A stretch of DNA of 64,000 bases from Beroe forskalii (lineage: Eukaryota > Ctenophora > Nuda > Beroida > Beroidae): NCBI GenBank assembly GCA_011033025.1, contig WFMF01000050.1, positions 372,001-436,000 of the forward strand, given 5' to 3'. The position numbers were made by a program, and so were the translations under genes. The notes beneath the pieces were generated by a model. That model searched no databases, was not told where the DNA came from, and saw nothing but the letters and a program-made list of their open reading frames with translations. Positions 1 to 9,118 of this stretch are shown here, one piece after another. Numbering within the stretch: the stretch's first letter is position 1; each line of letters begins with the position of its first letter.

Positions 1-71
1 TTGCTGCGACACTATGTGCCTAATAACTGAGCATTACCAAGGAAAGGCCCTACCACCCAAAACATTAATAT
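1..71. repeat. 70-bp direct repeat, copy 1 (copy 2 at 408-479)
   Basis: The first 71 bases recur almost exactly at 408-479, with one extra A in an A-run. The pair brackets a 336-bp interval that holds the tRNA-like sequence, and copy 2 runs straight into the 40-bp minisatellite. This may be a tandem duplication of about 407 bp or the end repeats of an insertion; the window edge hides what lies upstream. I see nothing recognisable in 72-314. Confidence 0.85.
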
Positions 72-314
72 CTGATATTAAACACAACCGCCAGACAAAC
101 CTTTGGGTGAAGTCTTAAGTGTAGCCAGGTATCTAGTATACATTGAATACACGATTACAGAATAAAAAGTAATTGTACTTTACTCCCACCTAAATCATAA
201 TATATCACAATACACACTCTGTCTGGCAACATATTGGGGCAGCCGATAATGGTAATGCGGTGACGAATGGCATGTTAATGTGTATGTAGCATGAAAGATT
301 TCGAAGTGTATCGG

Positions 315-387
315 GCCGTGATAGCTCAGTGGTAGAGCACCCGATGCATTATCGCGGAGGTCGTGGGTTCAAGTCCCGCTCCCGGCA
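315..387 (+). tRNA. tRNA-like sequence, probably a pseudo-tRNA or SINE head
   Basis: This 73-nt stretch folds as a cloverleaf. The acceptor stem is GCCGTGA with TCCCGGC (one mismatch), followed by a canonical D-arm GCTC-AGTGGTA-GAGC and a T-arm GTGGG-TTCAAGT-CCCGC. The internal A box (TAGCTCAGTGGTAGAGC) and B box (GGTTCAAGTCC) needed by RNA polymerase III are both present. The anticodon arm is poor: the stem has a mismatch and the loop TGCATTA would give anticodon CAT but has G instead of the invariant U33. It is therefore more likely a tRNA-derived pseudogene or SINE promoter than a working tRNA. No oligo-T terminator directly follows. The 5' half is closest to tRNA-Ala-like sequences. Confidence 0.55.
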
Positions 388-479
388 ACGGCCCTTTGAT
401 TTTCTGATTGCTGCGACACTATGTGCCTAATAACTGAGCATTACCAAGGAAAGGCCCTACCACCCAAAAACATTAATAT

Positions 480-1704
480 GCTAATATTTCTATTCTGTTT
501 TCCCTGCCCTGGGCTATATTCTAATATTTCCATTGTTTTTATTGCTCTGGGCTATATGCTAATATTTCTATTGTTTTTCCTTGCCCTGGGCTATATGCTA
601 ATATTTCCATTGTTTTTCCCTGCCCTGGGCTATATGCTAATATTTCCATTGTTCCTTGCCCTGGGCTATATGCTAATATTTCTATTGTTTTTCCTTGCCC
701 TGGGCTATATGCTAATATTTCTATTGTTTTTCCCTGCCCTGTGCTATATACGAGTGTTTCTATTGTTTTTCCTTACCCTGGGATATATGCTAATATTTCT
801 ATTGTTTTTCCTTGCCCGGGGCTATATGCTAATATTTCTATTGTTTTTCCTTGCCATGGGCTATATGCAAAAATTTCTATTGTTTTTCCTTGCCCTGGGC
901 TATATGCTAATTTTTCTATTGTTTTTCCTTACCCTGGGCTATATGCTAATATTTCTATTGTTTTTCCTTGCCCTGGGCTATATGCTAATATTTCTATTGT
1001 TTTCCCTGCCCTGTGCTATGGTGTTTCTATTGTTTTTTCTTGCCCCGGGCTATATGCTAATATTTCTATTGTTTTTCTTTGCCCGGGGCTATATGCTAAT
1101 ATTTGTATTGCTCTTCCTTGCCTTGGGCTATATGCTAATATTTCTATTGTTTTTCCTTGCCCTGGACTATATGCTAATATTTCTCTTGTTTTTCCTTGCC
1201 CTGAGCTATATGCTTTTATTTGTACTGTTTTTCCCTGCCCTGGGCTATATGCTGATATTTCCATAGTTTTTCCCTGCCTTGGGCTATATGCTAATATTTC
1301 TATTGTTTTTCCTTGCCCTGGGCTATATGCTAATTTTTCTATTGTTTTTCCTTACCCTGGGCTATATGCTAATATTTCTATTGTTTTTCCTTGCCCTGGG
1401 CTATATGCTAATATTTCTATTGTTCTCCCTGCCCTGTACTATATGCGAGTGTTTCTATTGTTTTTCCTTACCCTGGGCTATATGCTAATATTTCTACTGT
1501 TTTTCCATGCCCTGGACTATATAATAATATTTCCATTGCTTTTCCTTGCCCTGGGCTATATGCTAATATTTCTATTGTTCATTACCTGCCCTGTGCTATA
1601 TGCTGATATTTCTATTGTTTTTCCTTGCCCTGGGCTATATGCTAATATTTCTATTTGTTTTCCTTGCCCTGGGCTATATGCTAATATTTCTATTGTTTTT
1701 CCGG
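480..1704 (+). repeat. 40-bp minisatellite array A (forward orientation)
   Basis: There are about 30 copies of a ~40-bp unit built around CCCTGGGCTATATGCTAAT followed by a T-rich half. Units vary by substitutions and 1-3 bp indels, which opens overlapping reading frames on both strands (for example 421-1266 and 741-1748). The translations, endless LFLALGYMLIF or PGLYANISIVF repeats, look like membrane protein but are by-products of the array. The same satellite occurs inverted at 36317-38420 and in both orientations at 42445-43735. Confidence 0.95.
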
Positions 1705-1717
1705 CAATGTTGTACCA

Positions 1718-2215
1718 CAGGAACATGACGAAAATTAGTATCCATTAGTTACCATTAGTATCCGTGGTAACTGGGTGGATACTGGGTGGATACTGGGTGG
1801 ATACTAAATTTCAGATTTAGTATCCACGGATACTAATGGATACTGGTGGCTAATTTTTCTAAAATAGTATCCACCATGGATACTAAATTAGTATCCATTA
1901 GTTACCATTAGTTACCATCAGTTACCATTTAGTATCCACCCAGTTACCACGGATACTAAAAATTGCCGTTATTTACCATTTAGTATCCATCAGTATCCAC
2001 GGACGAATTAGTATCCATCAGTTACCACCACTTTGTAAAAAATCAATTTTGGTGGATACTGGAGCCCAAATTTGGTAACTAATGGTAACTAATGGTAACT
2101 AAGTGGTAACTGAGTGGTAACTGGGTGGATACTAAAATAAATAGTATCCACGAGATAAAATTTATTTGCAAAAACAGAATAGCTGTGCACAAATGTGAAT
2201 TTTAAAAATTAGTTA
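1718..2215. repeat. Degenerate mixed-orientation relatives of the 21-bp satellite
   Basis: Short words related to the adjacent satellite (GTATCCA, GTTACCA and their complements GGATACT, GGTAACT) alternate in both orientations, so this stretch is locally palindromic. It probably represents decayed or ancestral units of the 21-bp array. Confidence 0.6.
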
Positions 2216-2274
2216 CCACAACTTGCGAGCCCCTGTAGCTCAGTAAAAACCCCATACTCAGTTAAAATTAGTCT

Positions 2275-2925
2275 CCTCTCAGTTACCATTAGTATCCACC
2301 CAGTTACCATTAGTATCCACCCAGTTACCATTAGTATCCACCCAGTTACCATTAGTATCCACCCAGTTACCATTAGTATCCACCCAGTTACCATTAGTAT
2401 CCACCCAGTTACCATTAGTATCCACCCAGTTACCATTAGTATCCACCCAGTTACCATTAGTATCCAGTTACCATTAGTATCCACCCAGTTACCATTAGTA
2501 TCCACCCAGTTACCATTAGTATCCACCCAGTTACCATTAGTATCACCCAGTTACCATTAGTATCCACCCAGTTACCATTAGTATCCACCCAGTTACCATT
2601 AGTATCCACCCAGTTACCATTAGTATCCACCCAGTTACCATTAGTTTCCACCCAGTTACCATTAGTATCCACCCAGTTACCATTAGTATCCACCCAGATA
2701 CCATTAGTATCCACCCAGTTACCATTAGTATCCACCCAGTTACCATAAGTATCCACCAAGTTACCATTAGTATCCACCCAGTTACCATTAGTATCCACCC
2801 AGTTACCATTAGTATCCACCCAGTTACCATTAGTATCCACCCAGTTACCATTAGTATCCACCCAGTTACCATTAGTATCCACCCAGTTACCATTAGTATC
2901 CACCCAGTTACCATAAGTATGCACG
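2275..2925. repeat. 21-bp minisatellite array (CAGTTACCATTAGTATCCACC)n
   Basis: About 31 nearly uniform copies of a 21-bp unit are present. Because 21 is a multiple of 3, minus-strand frames stay open for 105-155 codons (WILMVTG or VDTNGNW heptads). These frames have no other coding support and are rejected as genes. One unit is interrupted near 2460, where WILMVTG switches to VDTNGNW. Confidence 0.95.
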
Positions 2926-2991
2926 CAGTTATCCTGATGTCACGTGATAATGACATCACGTGACATATTACGTAGCATATCACGTGACCTC

Positions 2992-3238
2992 TAGTTCTAT
3001 CCAGTGCCGATTATATCCAGTGCTGATTATATCCAGAGCCGATTATATCCAGTGCCGATTTTATCCAGTGCCGATTTTATCCAGTGCCGTGTTAACCATT
3101 AATAAATCATAGTACATGCGCGGCTTTGTCACGTCAATTCTTCATCTTGAAATTATTAGTAAATATACGGCTAGTGTCCCATATAACGTTAACGCTGGGC
3201 TCTTCATTATCTATGATAATGACGTCAGTCAGAAAAAT
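2992..3238 (+). repeat. Left arm of outer inverted repeat (partner 9425-9658)
   Basis: The arm begins CTAGTTCTATC and then has about five degenerate copies of TATCCAGTGCCGATTA. It continues through an AT-rich stretch into GTGTCCCATATAACGTTAACG. The reverse complement of the whole block, including the TATCCAGTGCCGATT copies, occurs at 9425-9658. The two arms enclose 6.2 kb that holds the Kolobok element and four MITE copies. No clear target duplication flanks the arms. Confidence 0.8.
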
Positions 3239-3242
3239 ATAG
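3174..3242 (+). mobile_element. GTGTCCCATATA MITE, interrupted copy (continues 7762-7820)
   Basis: The MITE end GTGTCCCATATA is followed by a TCATTATCTATGATAATGACGTCA stretch (written here as a feature, seen in every copy). It is cut at 3243 by the Kolobok insertion, and matching sequence resumes after 7761. The remainder runs only to the next MITE end at 7821, so this copy is partial. Confidence 0.7.
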
Positions 3243-3246
3243 TTAA

Positions 3247-3430
3247 AGGGGGAGTGAACTAAAAAATCTATATTCATGAATTTTCGATTTCATGATTTAT
3301 TCTGATAGTGAGCCAAGAAATATTAAGATTGCCGTTGGAACGAACTCTCTACCTAATTTAATACCGGAGATATAACGCGTCAAAAGTTAATTAGGTCGTG
3401 ACGTCACTATGCGTCAACTCAACTTGACTG
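3247..3430 (+). repeat. Kolobok left terminal inverted repeat
   Basis: The first 14 bp match the right end perfectly and weaker pairing continues to about 3430. The most conserved internal block is GTGACGTCACTATGCGTCA, which contains a palindromic CRE-like TGACGTCA. It may be a transposase or host-factor binding site; that role is inference. Confidence 0.75.
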
Positions 3431-3929
3431 CGCGGTGCTGTAGCCTGCAATACAGTACTGCTATTATAGAACCGTATTCAATACCTGTGGTCCTGTGACA
3501 TTGACAATCAGTGAAACACAAATATGAAGTAATTTAAGACCATTCAATTACTATGGTCTTAGTCTGACATGTTTATTTAAGTGTGTATTCTGTGCGATAC
3601 ATCTATACAATGCAATGTTTTCATAAAACATGAATACATCATTAACCTCTAACCAGACCCTTTTGACACACGATCAGTTCCAAATTATCGTTCAGTGTCC
3701 TGTTTTTTATTGTGAAATTGTGATTGCTTCAATTCATAAGAAGATAAGACACCTCTACTTGCTGCATTTTTGATTCTATAATCTTAAACAGGCGATTCTC
3801 ACAGCTCACTGGAATATTTGCTTCAGCTCTATTTAATGTCTAAGCTATGTCAGAAATACCGTAGATCCTATTTTCTATTAGCAAGATTATTGATAAATAA
3901 TACTTTAATAGTCATGCAGTTACTTTATT

Positions 3930-4598
3930 CTACATCTCTTGAAAAGTTAATTCCTCAATACAGCCATCGTATGAGAATCCTTTGTATTGTCCATTTTCCT
4001 CTGGGAAAGCATCACGTATTTTATTTACAACACATGAAGGGAGGGCTGCTCGTCTCCACTTCCCAAGCGGACGACCACACATAGCCAAGCTGATGAATGT
4101 TTTGTACGCTAAGTGACGAAATAGACTGTTATCAATCTCTTTCTCGTAAAATCTTTTCCTCTCTTTCATATCCGATATTGCCTGACCGAACAATTGCCGA
4201 TTGAACTGCAACCTTTTCACGTCCATTACTTCACGCTCAAACACTGGATTAAGAGTGACACATTCATATCCTTCCATGATATCTTGTAGTATTTCACTTT
4301 CTTGACAACAAAAACTTTCAACGGTCGTCGTCATCGTTTTGCACAGATTGCATGAGCAGTAAACGTCCACATTCAAGTTAGCATTTTCATGGTGAGCATA
4401 TGATTCTTCGTCGTCCTCAGTGTCGTCGTCAGTGTCGTATCCATCTGACGCCAACTCATCATCACTTGGGTGTGGAGATATTTCATGTGTAGGATCCAAG
4501 TCTAGATAGCTTGCCGGCACTGTGTCTTCTAGTTCCTCCTCGAGAACTCGTACCATCCGATCAACGTCCGCAGCATCGAGATTCGCAAATTCCTCCAT
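3930..4598 (-). CDS. P2X7-receptor C-terminal (ballast) domain-like protein carried by the Kolobok element
   Basis: This single-exon frame of 222 codons has an acidic, disordered N-terminal third (D/E-rich at residues 46-68). It is followed by a cysteine cluster C81-S-C-N-L-C86, then C97-C98 and C113, and a C-terminal block LPSCVVNKIRDAFPEENGQY (residues 187-206). That arrangement, CxCxxC...CC...C followed by LPxCxxxxIRxxFPxxxGxYxGF, is the hallmark of the P2X7 C-terminal 'ballast' domain (P2RX7_C), which binds zinc. There is no channel part or membrane segment, so this is the free-standing domain, as in many invertebrate 'P2X7-like' proteins. It is divergently arranged with the transposase, 104 bp apart, inside the same TTAA-bounded element, so it probably serves the transposon. 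Its biochemical role is unknown; DNA, RNA or nucleotide binding through the zinc cluster is only a guess. The Met at 4598 is the first in frame and gives a sensible acidic leader. Confidence 0.8.
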   Translation of the reverse strand: MEEFANLDAADVDRMVRVLEEELEDTVPASYLDLDPTHEISPHPSDDELASDGYDTDDDTEDDEESYAHHENANLNVDVYCSCNLCKTMTTTVESFCCQESEILQDIMEGYECVTLNPVFEREVMDVKRLQFNRQLFGQAISDMKERKRFYEKEIDNSLFRHLAYKTFISLAMCGRPLGKWRRAALPSCVVNKIRDAFPEENGQYKGFSYDGCIEELTFQEM

Positions 4599-4702
4599 AA
4601 AATCTGTAAATCTAAGATAGAAAGTTTAAATTTATATACAGTATTAGCTAATTAAAACTCAATATGTATTCAGTTCACAGGTAGATTGCAATCCAGTTAC
4701 AA
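4599..4702. promoter_or_regulatory. Putative bidirectional promoter of the Kolobok gene pair
   Basis: The 104 bp between the two divergent start codons is AT-rich with TTTATATACA near 4631-4640, a possible TATA element. Both genes have only this space for core promoter sequence unless their 5' UTRs overlap. No further motif is assigned. Confidence 0.4.
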
Positions 4703-7273
4703 ATGCCACATACATGTGGTGCATATGGCTGTTCGAAACGGAGTGGAATTGATAAAAGTGATCTACGTTCCTGGCTACGTTTCTACCCTTTTCCAGCAGA
4801 TCAGAAAATGAAGAAACTTTGGGCCAGCAGAGTGAAACGCAAAGATGGAGATGTTACAAAATACATGAAATTATGCTCAGACCACTTCCATGACTCTTGT
4901 TTTCAGAACATAACTCGTGCTAACATTTGCTATCATGATGGAATGAAGATACACCTGAAGACTTCAGCCATACCGAATACCGATATGAACACTGAATCTC
5001 CAGTACGTTTATCATCTGCTGAGTCCTCTACACCATGCCGAAAAAGGAGAAGAGTTGATTTAGACCGCGTTGAAGACATTGTTTCAGACAACAATAACGT
5101 TCTTATTCAGATAGGTTTGTTAGAACGGGAATGCGATGATGACCAATTGCTTGGGCCTGCCTCTCCTACACAAGACGACCCAGATCTGGATGTGCCTAAC
5201 TTTGTGCATCAGGAAACACAGACATCCAATGATGACTTAGGGCTCTCCTACATGAACCGAAGTGTTCAAACTGGTGATTCATTGGCTAATTTATTGTTAC
5301 GAGAAACCTCACCACCACAACTCCAGTCAGATCGTGTAGATTCAATGAACAATAATTGCCTCGATGACACAGACAGTGATTTCAGTGACGTAGATGATCC
5401 CACTGACCCCGATTACTCTTGTTCTGGAGTAGATGCAGTTATCAGCACTACACTCGATTCTTATGATTACATTATCATTTCGAGAGAAACCATTCAATCA
5501 CTGCTATCAAGGTGTGAAAGATGCGGATCATTCATAACCGATTCGACCACTTTTGTCCGAGGAGTATGTATCGGTGGAGAGTATACGTGTGCTATTGGTC
5601 ACAAAGTTAAATGGGGGTCTTCTGAAAAACATAATGGCAATTCAGAAATCAACACTCTTCTACCCGCAGCTTTCATCATGAATGGATGTGGATATGAGGA
5701 TATGAAATCAATCATGAACACTTTGAATATGCCCATATTATCAAATAAAATGTTCTATCAAAACATGAAGAAGTGGGTTTATCCAACGATCTGTAAAACT
5801 TTCATGACGCAGCAAACCCAGGTGATAGATGATCTGAAGAAGAAAGAAGGTCTTGTCATATCAGGTGATGGCCAGTTCGACTCCCCGGGACATTGTGCTA
5901 AGTACTGCGCCTGGACAGCATCTGAACAGTCATCTGGAAAAGTAATTGACTTTCAAGTGGTTCAGAAAGGTCAGTACACAGGGGAGCTGGAAAAGAAGGC
6001 TTGTAGAGAGACCTTGCTCAAAATAGAAGGTGAGAAAGGCCTCAAAATTAACAAGCTTGTCACTGATCGACACACTGGAATCGGCAAAATGATTCGGGAG
6101 GATTTCCGCACATTGATCACGAGGCTGATGTGTGGCATTTTGCTAAGTCGATCAAAAAAGAAGCTTCATAAGATAGCGAAGAAACACCCTGAAGTCAAAC
6201 CATGGATCAAAAGTATCATAAACCACTTCTGGTTCTGTTGTCAAAAGTGTAATGGGGATGGGGACCTCATGTTAGAACTTTGGCATTCTAGCCTCCTTCA
6301 TATGACCAACCAGCACACGTGGAAAAGACAGCATCTTCTGAAGAAGAAGTATGGATTATACATTGGGACAGGCAAGCCTTATCCTCGCCCATTTTCGTCA
6401 GTGAAAGGTTGTTTCCATCCTAGAATGACCAAAGCACAAAGCCGCTCCAAAGACTGGCTGGATGTTGACACGCCAGCTTTTGAAGCACTTGTCAAGCTAT
6501 TCACTAATACACGGCTTTGTAATGAAATGAAGATGTGCAAATCATTCATACACACAGGTGGCATCGAAAACTTGCACAGTGTGAAGAATAAGTTCCTACC
6601 CAAGAGGAAACATTTTTCAATGAATTCACACATTGTAATGCTGATGCTGGTGGCAATGGAGTATAATGATCACATAGATGCTCGGAAAGATGGAAAAGCC
6701 AAAGTTGGAAAATCAGTGGAGTTTTCTAAAGCTGCAGGTGATTATGTTCTAAAGAAGAAATATGTAAAAGATGCCCTCCCCAGGAAGCTGGAAATGATGA
6801 GCTCAATAAAGTCATCCTTGAAAAATGACCACAAATATGATCTCGAGAACTTACTGAAACCATACAAGATAAACCCTGTGCCAAAAAACACCATCCCTGC
6901 AGGGATTAAGAAGCCGACGGTTCAAGATCTATCCACTCAATTTAGCAAGTTTATGAGTGACAACATTGTTGTACCCCCTAGAACACCTGCATGCATTGAA
7001 GCGTCTGCATCAAAGAAAGGTAGGGGTCGAGGGCATAGTACTCGAGGATCAAGCCGTGGATCAAACCGTGGATCTACCCGTGGATCTACCCGTGGAACAA
7101 GCCGTGGATCTACCCGTGGATCAAGCCGTGGAACAAGCCGTGGATCTACCCGTGGATCTACCCGTGGAACAAGCCGTGGATCTACCCGTGGATCAAGCCG
7201 TGGAACAAGCCGTGGATCTACCCGTGGATCAAGCCGTGGATCTAATCGTGGATCAACTAGCGGAGGAAAATGA
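4703..7273 (+). CDS. THAP-domain DDE transposase of Kolobok type
   Basis: The frame has 856 codons. An N-terminal THAP zinc finger (residues 1-~85) shows C5-x4-C10, P31, W40 and C58-x2-H61-F62, for sequence-specific DNA binding at the element ends. A variable acidic linker follows, then CERCG at about 270 with a second Cys/His pair, and the catalytic core: SGDGQFDSPGH (D389/D393), TDRHTG (D455) and GIENLHS (E622), the acidic residues of an RNase H-like transposase. The fold should also carry a DxxH motif between D455 and E622. That motif (DVWHFAK) is present only in the +2 frame at 6118-6159, while the ORF itself reads a nonsense stretch at residues ~472-486. One missing base near 6116 and one extra base near 6160 compensate, leaving the ORF open but the motif destroyed. 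The C-terminus (773-856) is an RG/RGS/RGT-rich tail encoded by 15-bp repeats. The product would excise and reinsert the element at TTAA. This copy is probably inactive unless the shifts are sequencing errors. Confidence 0.88.
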   Translation: MPHTCGAYGCSKRSGIDKSDLRSWLRFYPFPADQKMKKLWASRVKRKDGDVTKYMKLCSDHFHDSCFQNITRANICYHDGMKIHLKTSAIPNTDMNTESPVRLSSAESSTPCRKRRRVDLDRVEDIVSDNNNVLIQIGLLERECDDDQLLGPASPTQDDPDLDVPNFVHQETQTSNDDLGLSYMNRSVQTGDSLANLLLRETSPPQLQSDRVDSMNNNCLDDTDSDFSDVDDPTDPDYSCSGVDAVISTTLDSYDYIIISRETIQSLLSRCERCGSFITDSTTFVRGVCIGGEYTCAIGHKVKWGSSEKHNGNSEINTLLPAAFIMNGCGYEDMKSIMNTLNMPILSNKMFYQNMKKWVYPTICKTFMTQQTQVIDDLKKKEGLVISGDGQFDSPGHCAKYCAWTASEQSSGKVIDFQVVQKGQYTGELEKKACRETLLKIEGEKGLKINKLVTDRHTGIGKMIREDFRTLITRLMCGILLSRSKKKLHKIAKKHPEVKPWIKSIINHFWFCCQKCNGDGDLMLELWHSSLLHMTNQHTWKRQHLLKKKYGLYIGTGKPYPRPFSSVKGCFHPRMTKAQSRSKDWLDVDTPAFEALVKLFTNTRLCNEMKMCKSFIHTGGIENLHSVKNKFLPKRKHFSMNSHIVMLMLVAMEYNDHIDARKDGKAKVGKSVEFSKAAGDYVLKKKYVKDALPRKLEMMSSIKSSLKNDHKYDLENLLKPYKINPVPKNTIPAGIKKPTVQDLSTQFSKFMSDNIVVPPRTPACIEASASKKGRGRGHSTRGSSRGSNRGSTRGSTRGTSRGSTRGSSRGTSRGSTRGSTRGTSRGSTRGSSRGTSRGSTRGSSRGSNRGSTSGGK
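7024..7262 (+). repeat. 15-bp coding repeat (CGTGGATCTACC/AAGC) for the RGS/RGT tail
   Basis: About fifteen in-frame copies of a 12-15 bp unit encode (S/T)RGS and (S/T)RGT. The unit alternates TCTACC, TCAAGC and ACAAGC variants in higher-order groups, which indicates expansion by slippage or unequal exchange. Arg-Gly-rich tails commonly bind nucleic acid nonspecifically. Confidence 0.85.
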
Positions 7274-7569
7274 TAGGAAATTTTAAAATCAGTTATCAGA
7301 CTTATATAATAGCTTTAAAAGTTGTATGTTTGCATGGTCAGTCGTGTTGATATACGTATAAAGTGCTAAATCTTTATGAGTTGATATTATACAATGAAAA
7401 GAACAGTGTATGCATTATTGCACTAAAAATGTGTAAGATACGATCGTATTTTGTTTTGTCTGCAAGATATAAAATGCATAATGCCAATTGTCAATGAAGA
7501 AGAAAGTATCAGCAACAAATTCAAATTACCTAAGCACACGAATAATTCACCTAGCTACAGCAGTTATTG

Positions 7570-7757
7570 GTATATGTTTGATATACGCGCGTATCAGACT
7601 GACGCATAGTGACGTCACAGCTCTAATTACATAAACGCCCCATATCTCGGATTGGATTACACTAGGAATCTCGTTTTTCCGGATAATTGATCCTTGATGA
7701 GCAATGATTGAGTGGGTAATGTGAAAGCATACCCTTAAAAATAAGTTCACTCCCCCT
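7570..7757 (-). repeat. Kolobok right terminal inverted repeat
   Basis: It ends with the complement of AGGGGGAGTGAACT next to TTAA. The subterminal region repeats the TGACGCATAGTGACGTCAC block of the left end in inverse orientation. Confidence 0.75.
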
Positions 7758-7820
7758 TTAAGCACATCAACTGCTTTAAAGGTTAGGGTTACGATCAGGA
7801 TAAGGTCAGGATTTGGGCTA

Positions 7821-8091
7821 GTGTCCCATATAATTCCAGAACAGCAGAGCTTTCATTATCTATATGATAATGACGTCACTCGGAAAAATAAAGATAGCAC
7901 ATCTAGCTCGCTTTGAGGGTTAGGTTTAGGTTCAGGATTAGGGTCAGGATTTGTTAGGTTTAGGGCTACTGTTAGGATTAAGGTGAGGACTAAGGTTATG
8001 ATTTTGGTTAGGGCAATAAATAGGTTTAGGATACAAAAAGATTGACGTTTAGGTCTGTGACGTCACTCAGCCAGAGTTATATATGGGACAC
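7821..8091 (+). mobile_element. GTGTCCCATATA MITE, copy 2
   Basis: This 271-bp unit has terminal inverted repeats GTGTCCCATATA / TATATGGGACAC, a TGACGTCA block near each end, and a centre of degenerate telomere-like GGTTAGGGT/AGGATT words. No coding potential is seen. Related copies follow at 8374, 8799 and 9252. Confidence 0.8.
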
Positions 8092-8373
8092 ATACCGAGA
8101 ATTGACAGACGTTGCCCGTTTTTTTCTTCTGACAGTGACTGGATTAGGATGGCTAAGAATTAGAAAGCACAAATGTGACCGTTCAAATGTGGAACCTTGT
8201 GCAATGCGCACGCGCACGGGGTAAACATCCTACGATCCTAGTCCTACGATCCTAGTCCTACGATGTCGGGAAACGAAACTTGCCGCGCACTCTATGCGCA
8301 AATTCAAAACCAGGGCCCTGGTTAGGGCAACTGCAAGCCCGATTGTCATTATGACTATGTCGTAGGATGGTAT

Positions 8374-8618
8374 GTCTCCCATATAAACGGCTCTGAGTGA
8401 CGTCACAGATCTATTTCTAAACGTCAATTTTCCTGTATCCTAAACCTAACCATTGCCCTAACCAAAACCCTAACCTTAATCCTTATCCTAAACCTCACAA
8501 ATCATGACCCTAACCAGAACCCTAACCTTACTGCTTAAAGCGCTAGATGCGCTTGATTATATTTTTCTGAGTGACTTCATTGTCATAGATAATGAAGGCT
8601 CCCGTTTACATGGGAGAT
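8374..8618 (+). mobile_element. GTGTCCCATATA-family MITE, copy 3 (GTCTCCC variant)
   Basis: The left end is GTCTCCCATATAAACGG and the right end CGTTTACATGGGAGAT. The inside has CTAACC words, the AGCGCTAGATGCGCTTGATTA block and the TGACTTCATTGTCATAGATAATGA palindromic subterminal region. Orientation of the TAACCC words is opposite to copy 2. Confidence 0.75.
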
Positions 8619-8798
8619 TGACCCGTAGGATTTTAAACCATAACCCTACCCTCGCTGGTCGCTCATGCAATTGCAGCGCAACGTTCCACATAAATTGGAC
8701 GTCACTCTTGCGCCTTTGGCGGGCAACGTTTGTCAATGACTAAAAAATTATGCGGAATTTTGTGATGCGCACGTTTGTAGGACCCTAATTTCCGGTAT

Positions 8799-9118
8799 GT
8801 CTCCCATATAAACGGCTCTTGTCTGACGTCGTCAGACCCATTATTTAAAATTTTAAATTTTAAATAATGGGGGTCAGGCAACGCCTGACAAAACGGCTCT
8901 GAGTGACGTCACAGATCTAAACGTCAATTTTTCTGTATCCTAAACCTAACCATAGCCCTAACCAAAACCGTAACCTTGATTCTAGCCCTTACCCTAACAA
9001 ATCCTGGCCCTAATCCTGACCCTAACCCTAGTCCTTAATGCGCTAGGTGCGCTTAATTATATTTTTCTGAGTGACGTCATTGTCATAGATAATGAAGGCT
9101 CCCGTTTATATGGGAGAC
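8799..9118 (+). mobile_element. GTGTCCCATATA-family MITE, copy 4, containing a 72-bp insertion
   Basis: The terminal repeats are GTCTCCCATATAAACGG and CCGTTTATATGGGAGAC, perfect over 16 bp. The left arm is interrupted at 8820-8891 by a tiny palindromic element flanked by AACGGCTCT duplications. The remainder matches copy 3, including the CCTAACC-rich centre. Confidence 0.8.
8820..8891. mobile_element. 72-bp mini-MITE with 9-bp target duplication
   Basis: AACGGCTCT at 8811-8819 is repeated at 8892-8900. The 72 bp between starts TGTCTGACG and ends CGCCTGACAA. Each end folds on itself, and the centre is an almost perfect palindrome CATTATTTAAAATTTTAAAT... reading back to ATAATG. A 9-bp duplication fits Mutator-like elements. 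Copy 3 (8374-8618) shows the uninterrupted sequence, confirming insertion. Confidence 0.8.

Larger units (their letters stand above)
3243..7761 (+). mobile_element. Kolobok-type DNA transposon with TTAA target duplications
   Basis: TTAA at 3243-3246 and 7758-7761 flanks a 4511-bp element with perfect 14-bp termini AGGGGGAGTGAACT. The termini extend as imperfect inverted repeats for about 180 bp and include a shared GTGACGTCACTATGCGTCA block (3399-3417; complement near 7597-7615). The TTAA duplication, a THAP-domain transposase and a DDE/DxxH-type catalytic layout together define the Kolobok superfamily. It carries two divergent genes: a P2X7 ballast-like ORF on the minus strand and the transposase on the plus strand. 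It is inserted in a MITE of the GTGTCCCATATA family. Both ends and both genes are present, so the copy is structurally complete, but see the frameshift in the transposase. Confidence 0.9.

Noticed and set aside
421..1748. Two long plus-strand frames (281 and 335 codons) resembling multi-pass membrane proteins
   Set aside because: They lie wholly in the 40-bp minisatellite, overlap in different frames, and consist of one repeated hydrophobic heptad-like motif.
2275..2925. CRISPR-like array
   Set aside because: Units are directly adjacent without unique spacers, and the context is eukaryotic.
2209..2983. Minus-strand frames of 105-155 codons
   Set aside because: Produced by a 21-bp satellite; both frames are open because the period is divisible by 3.
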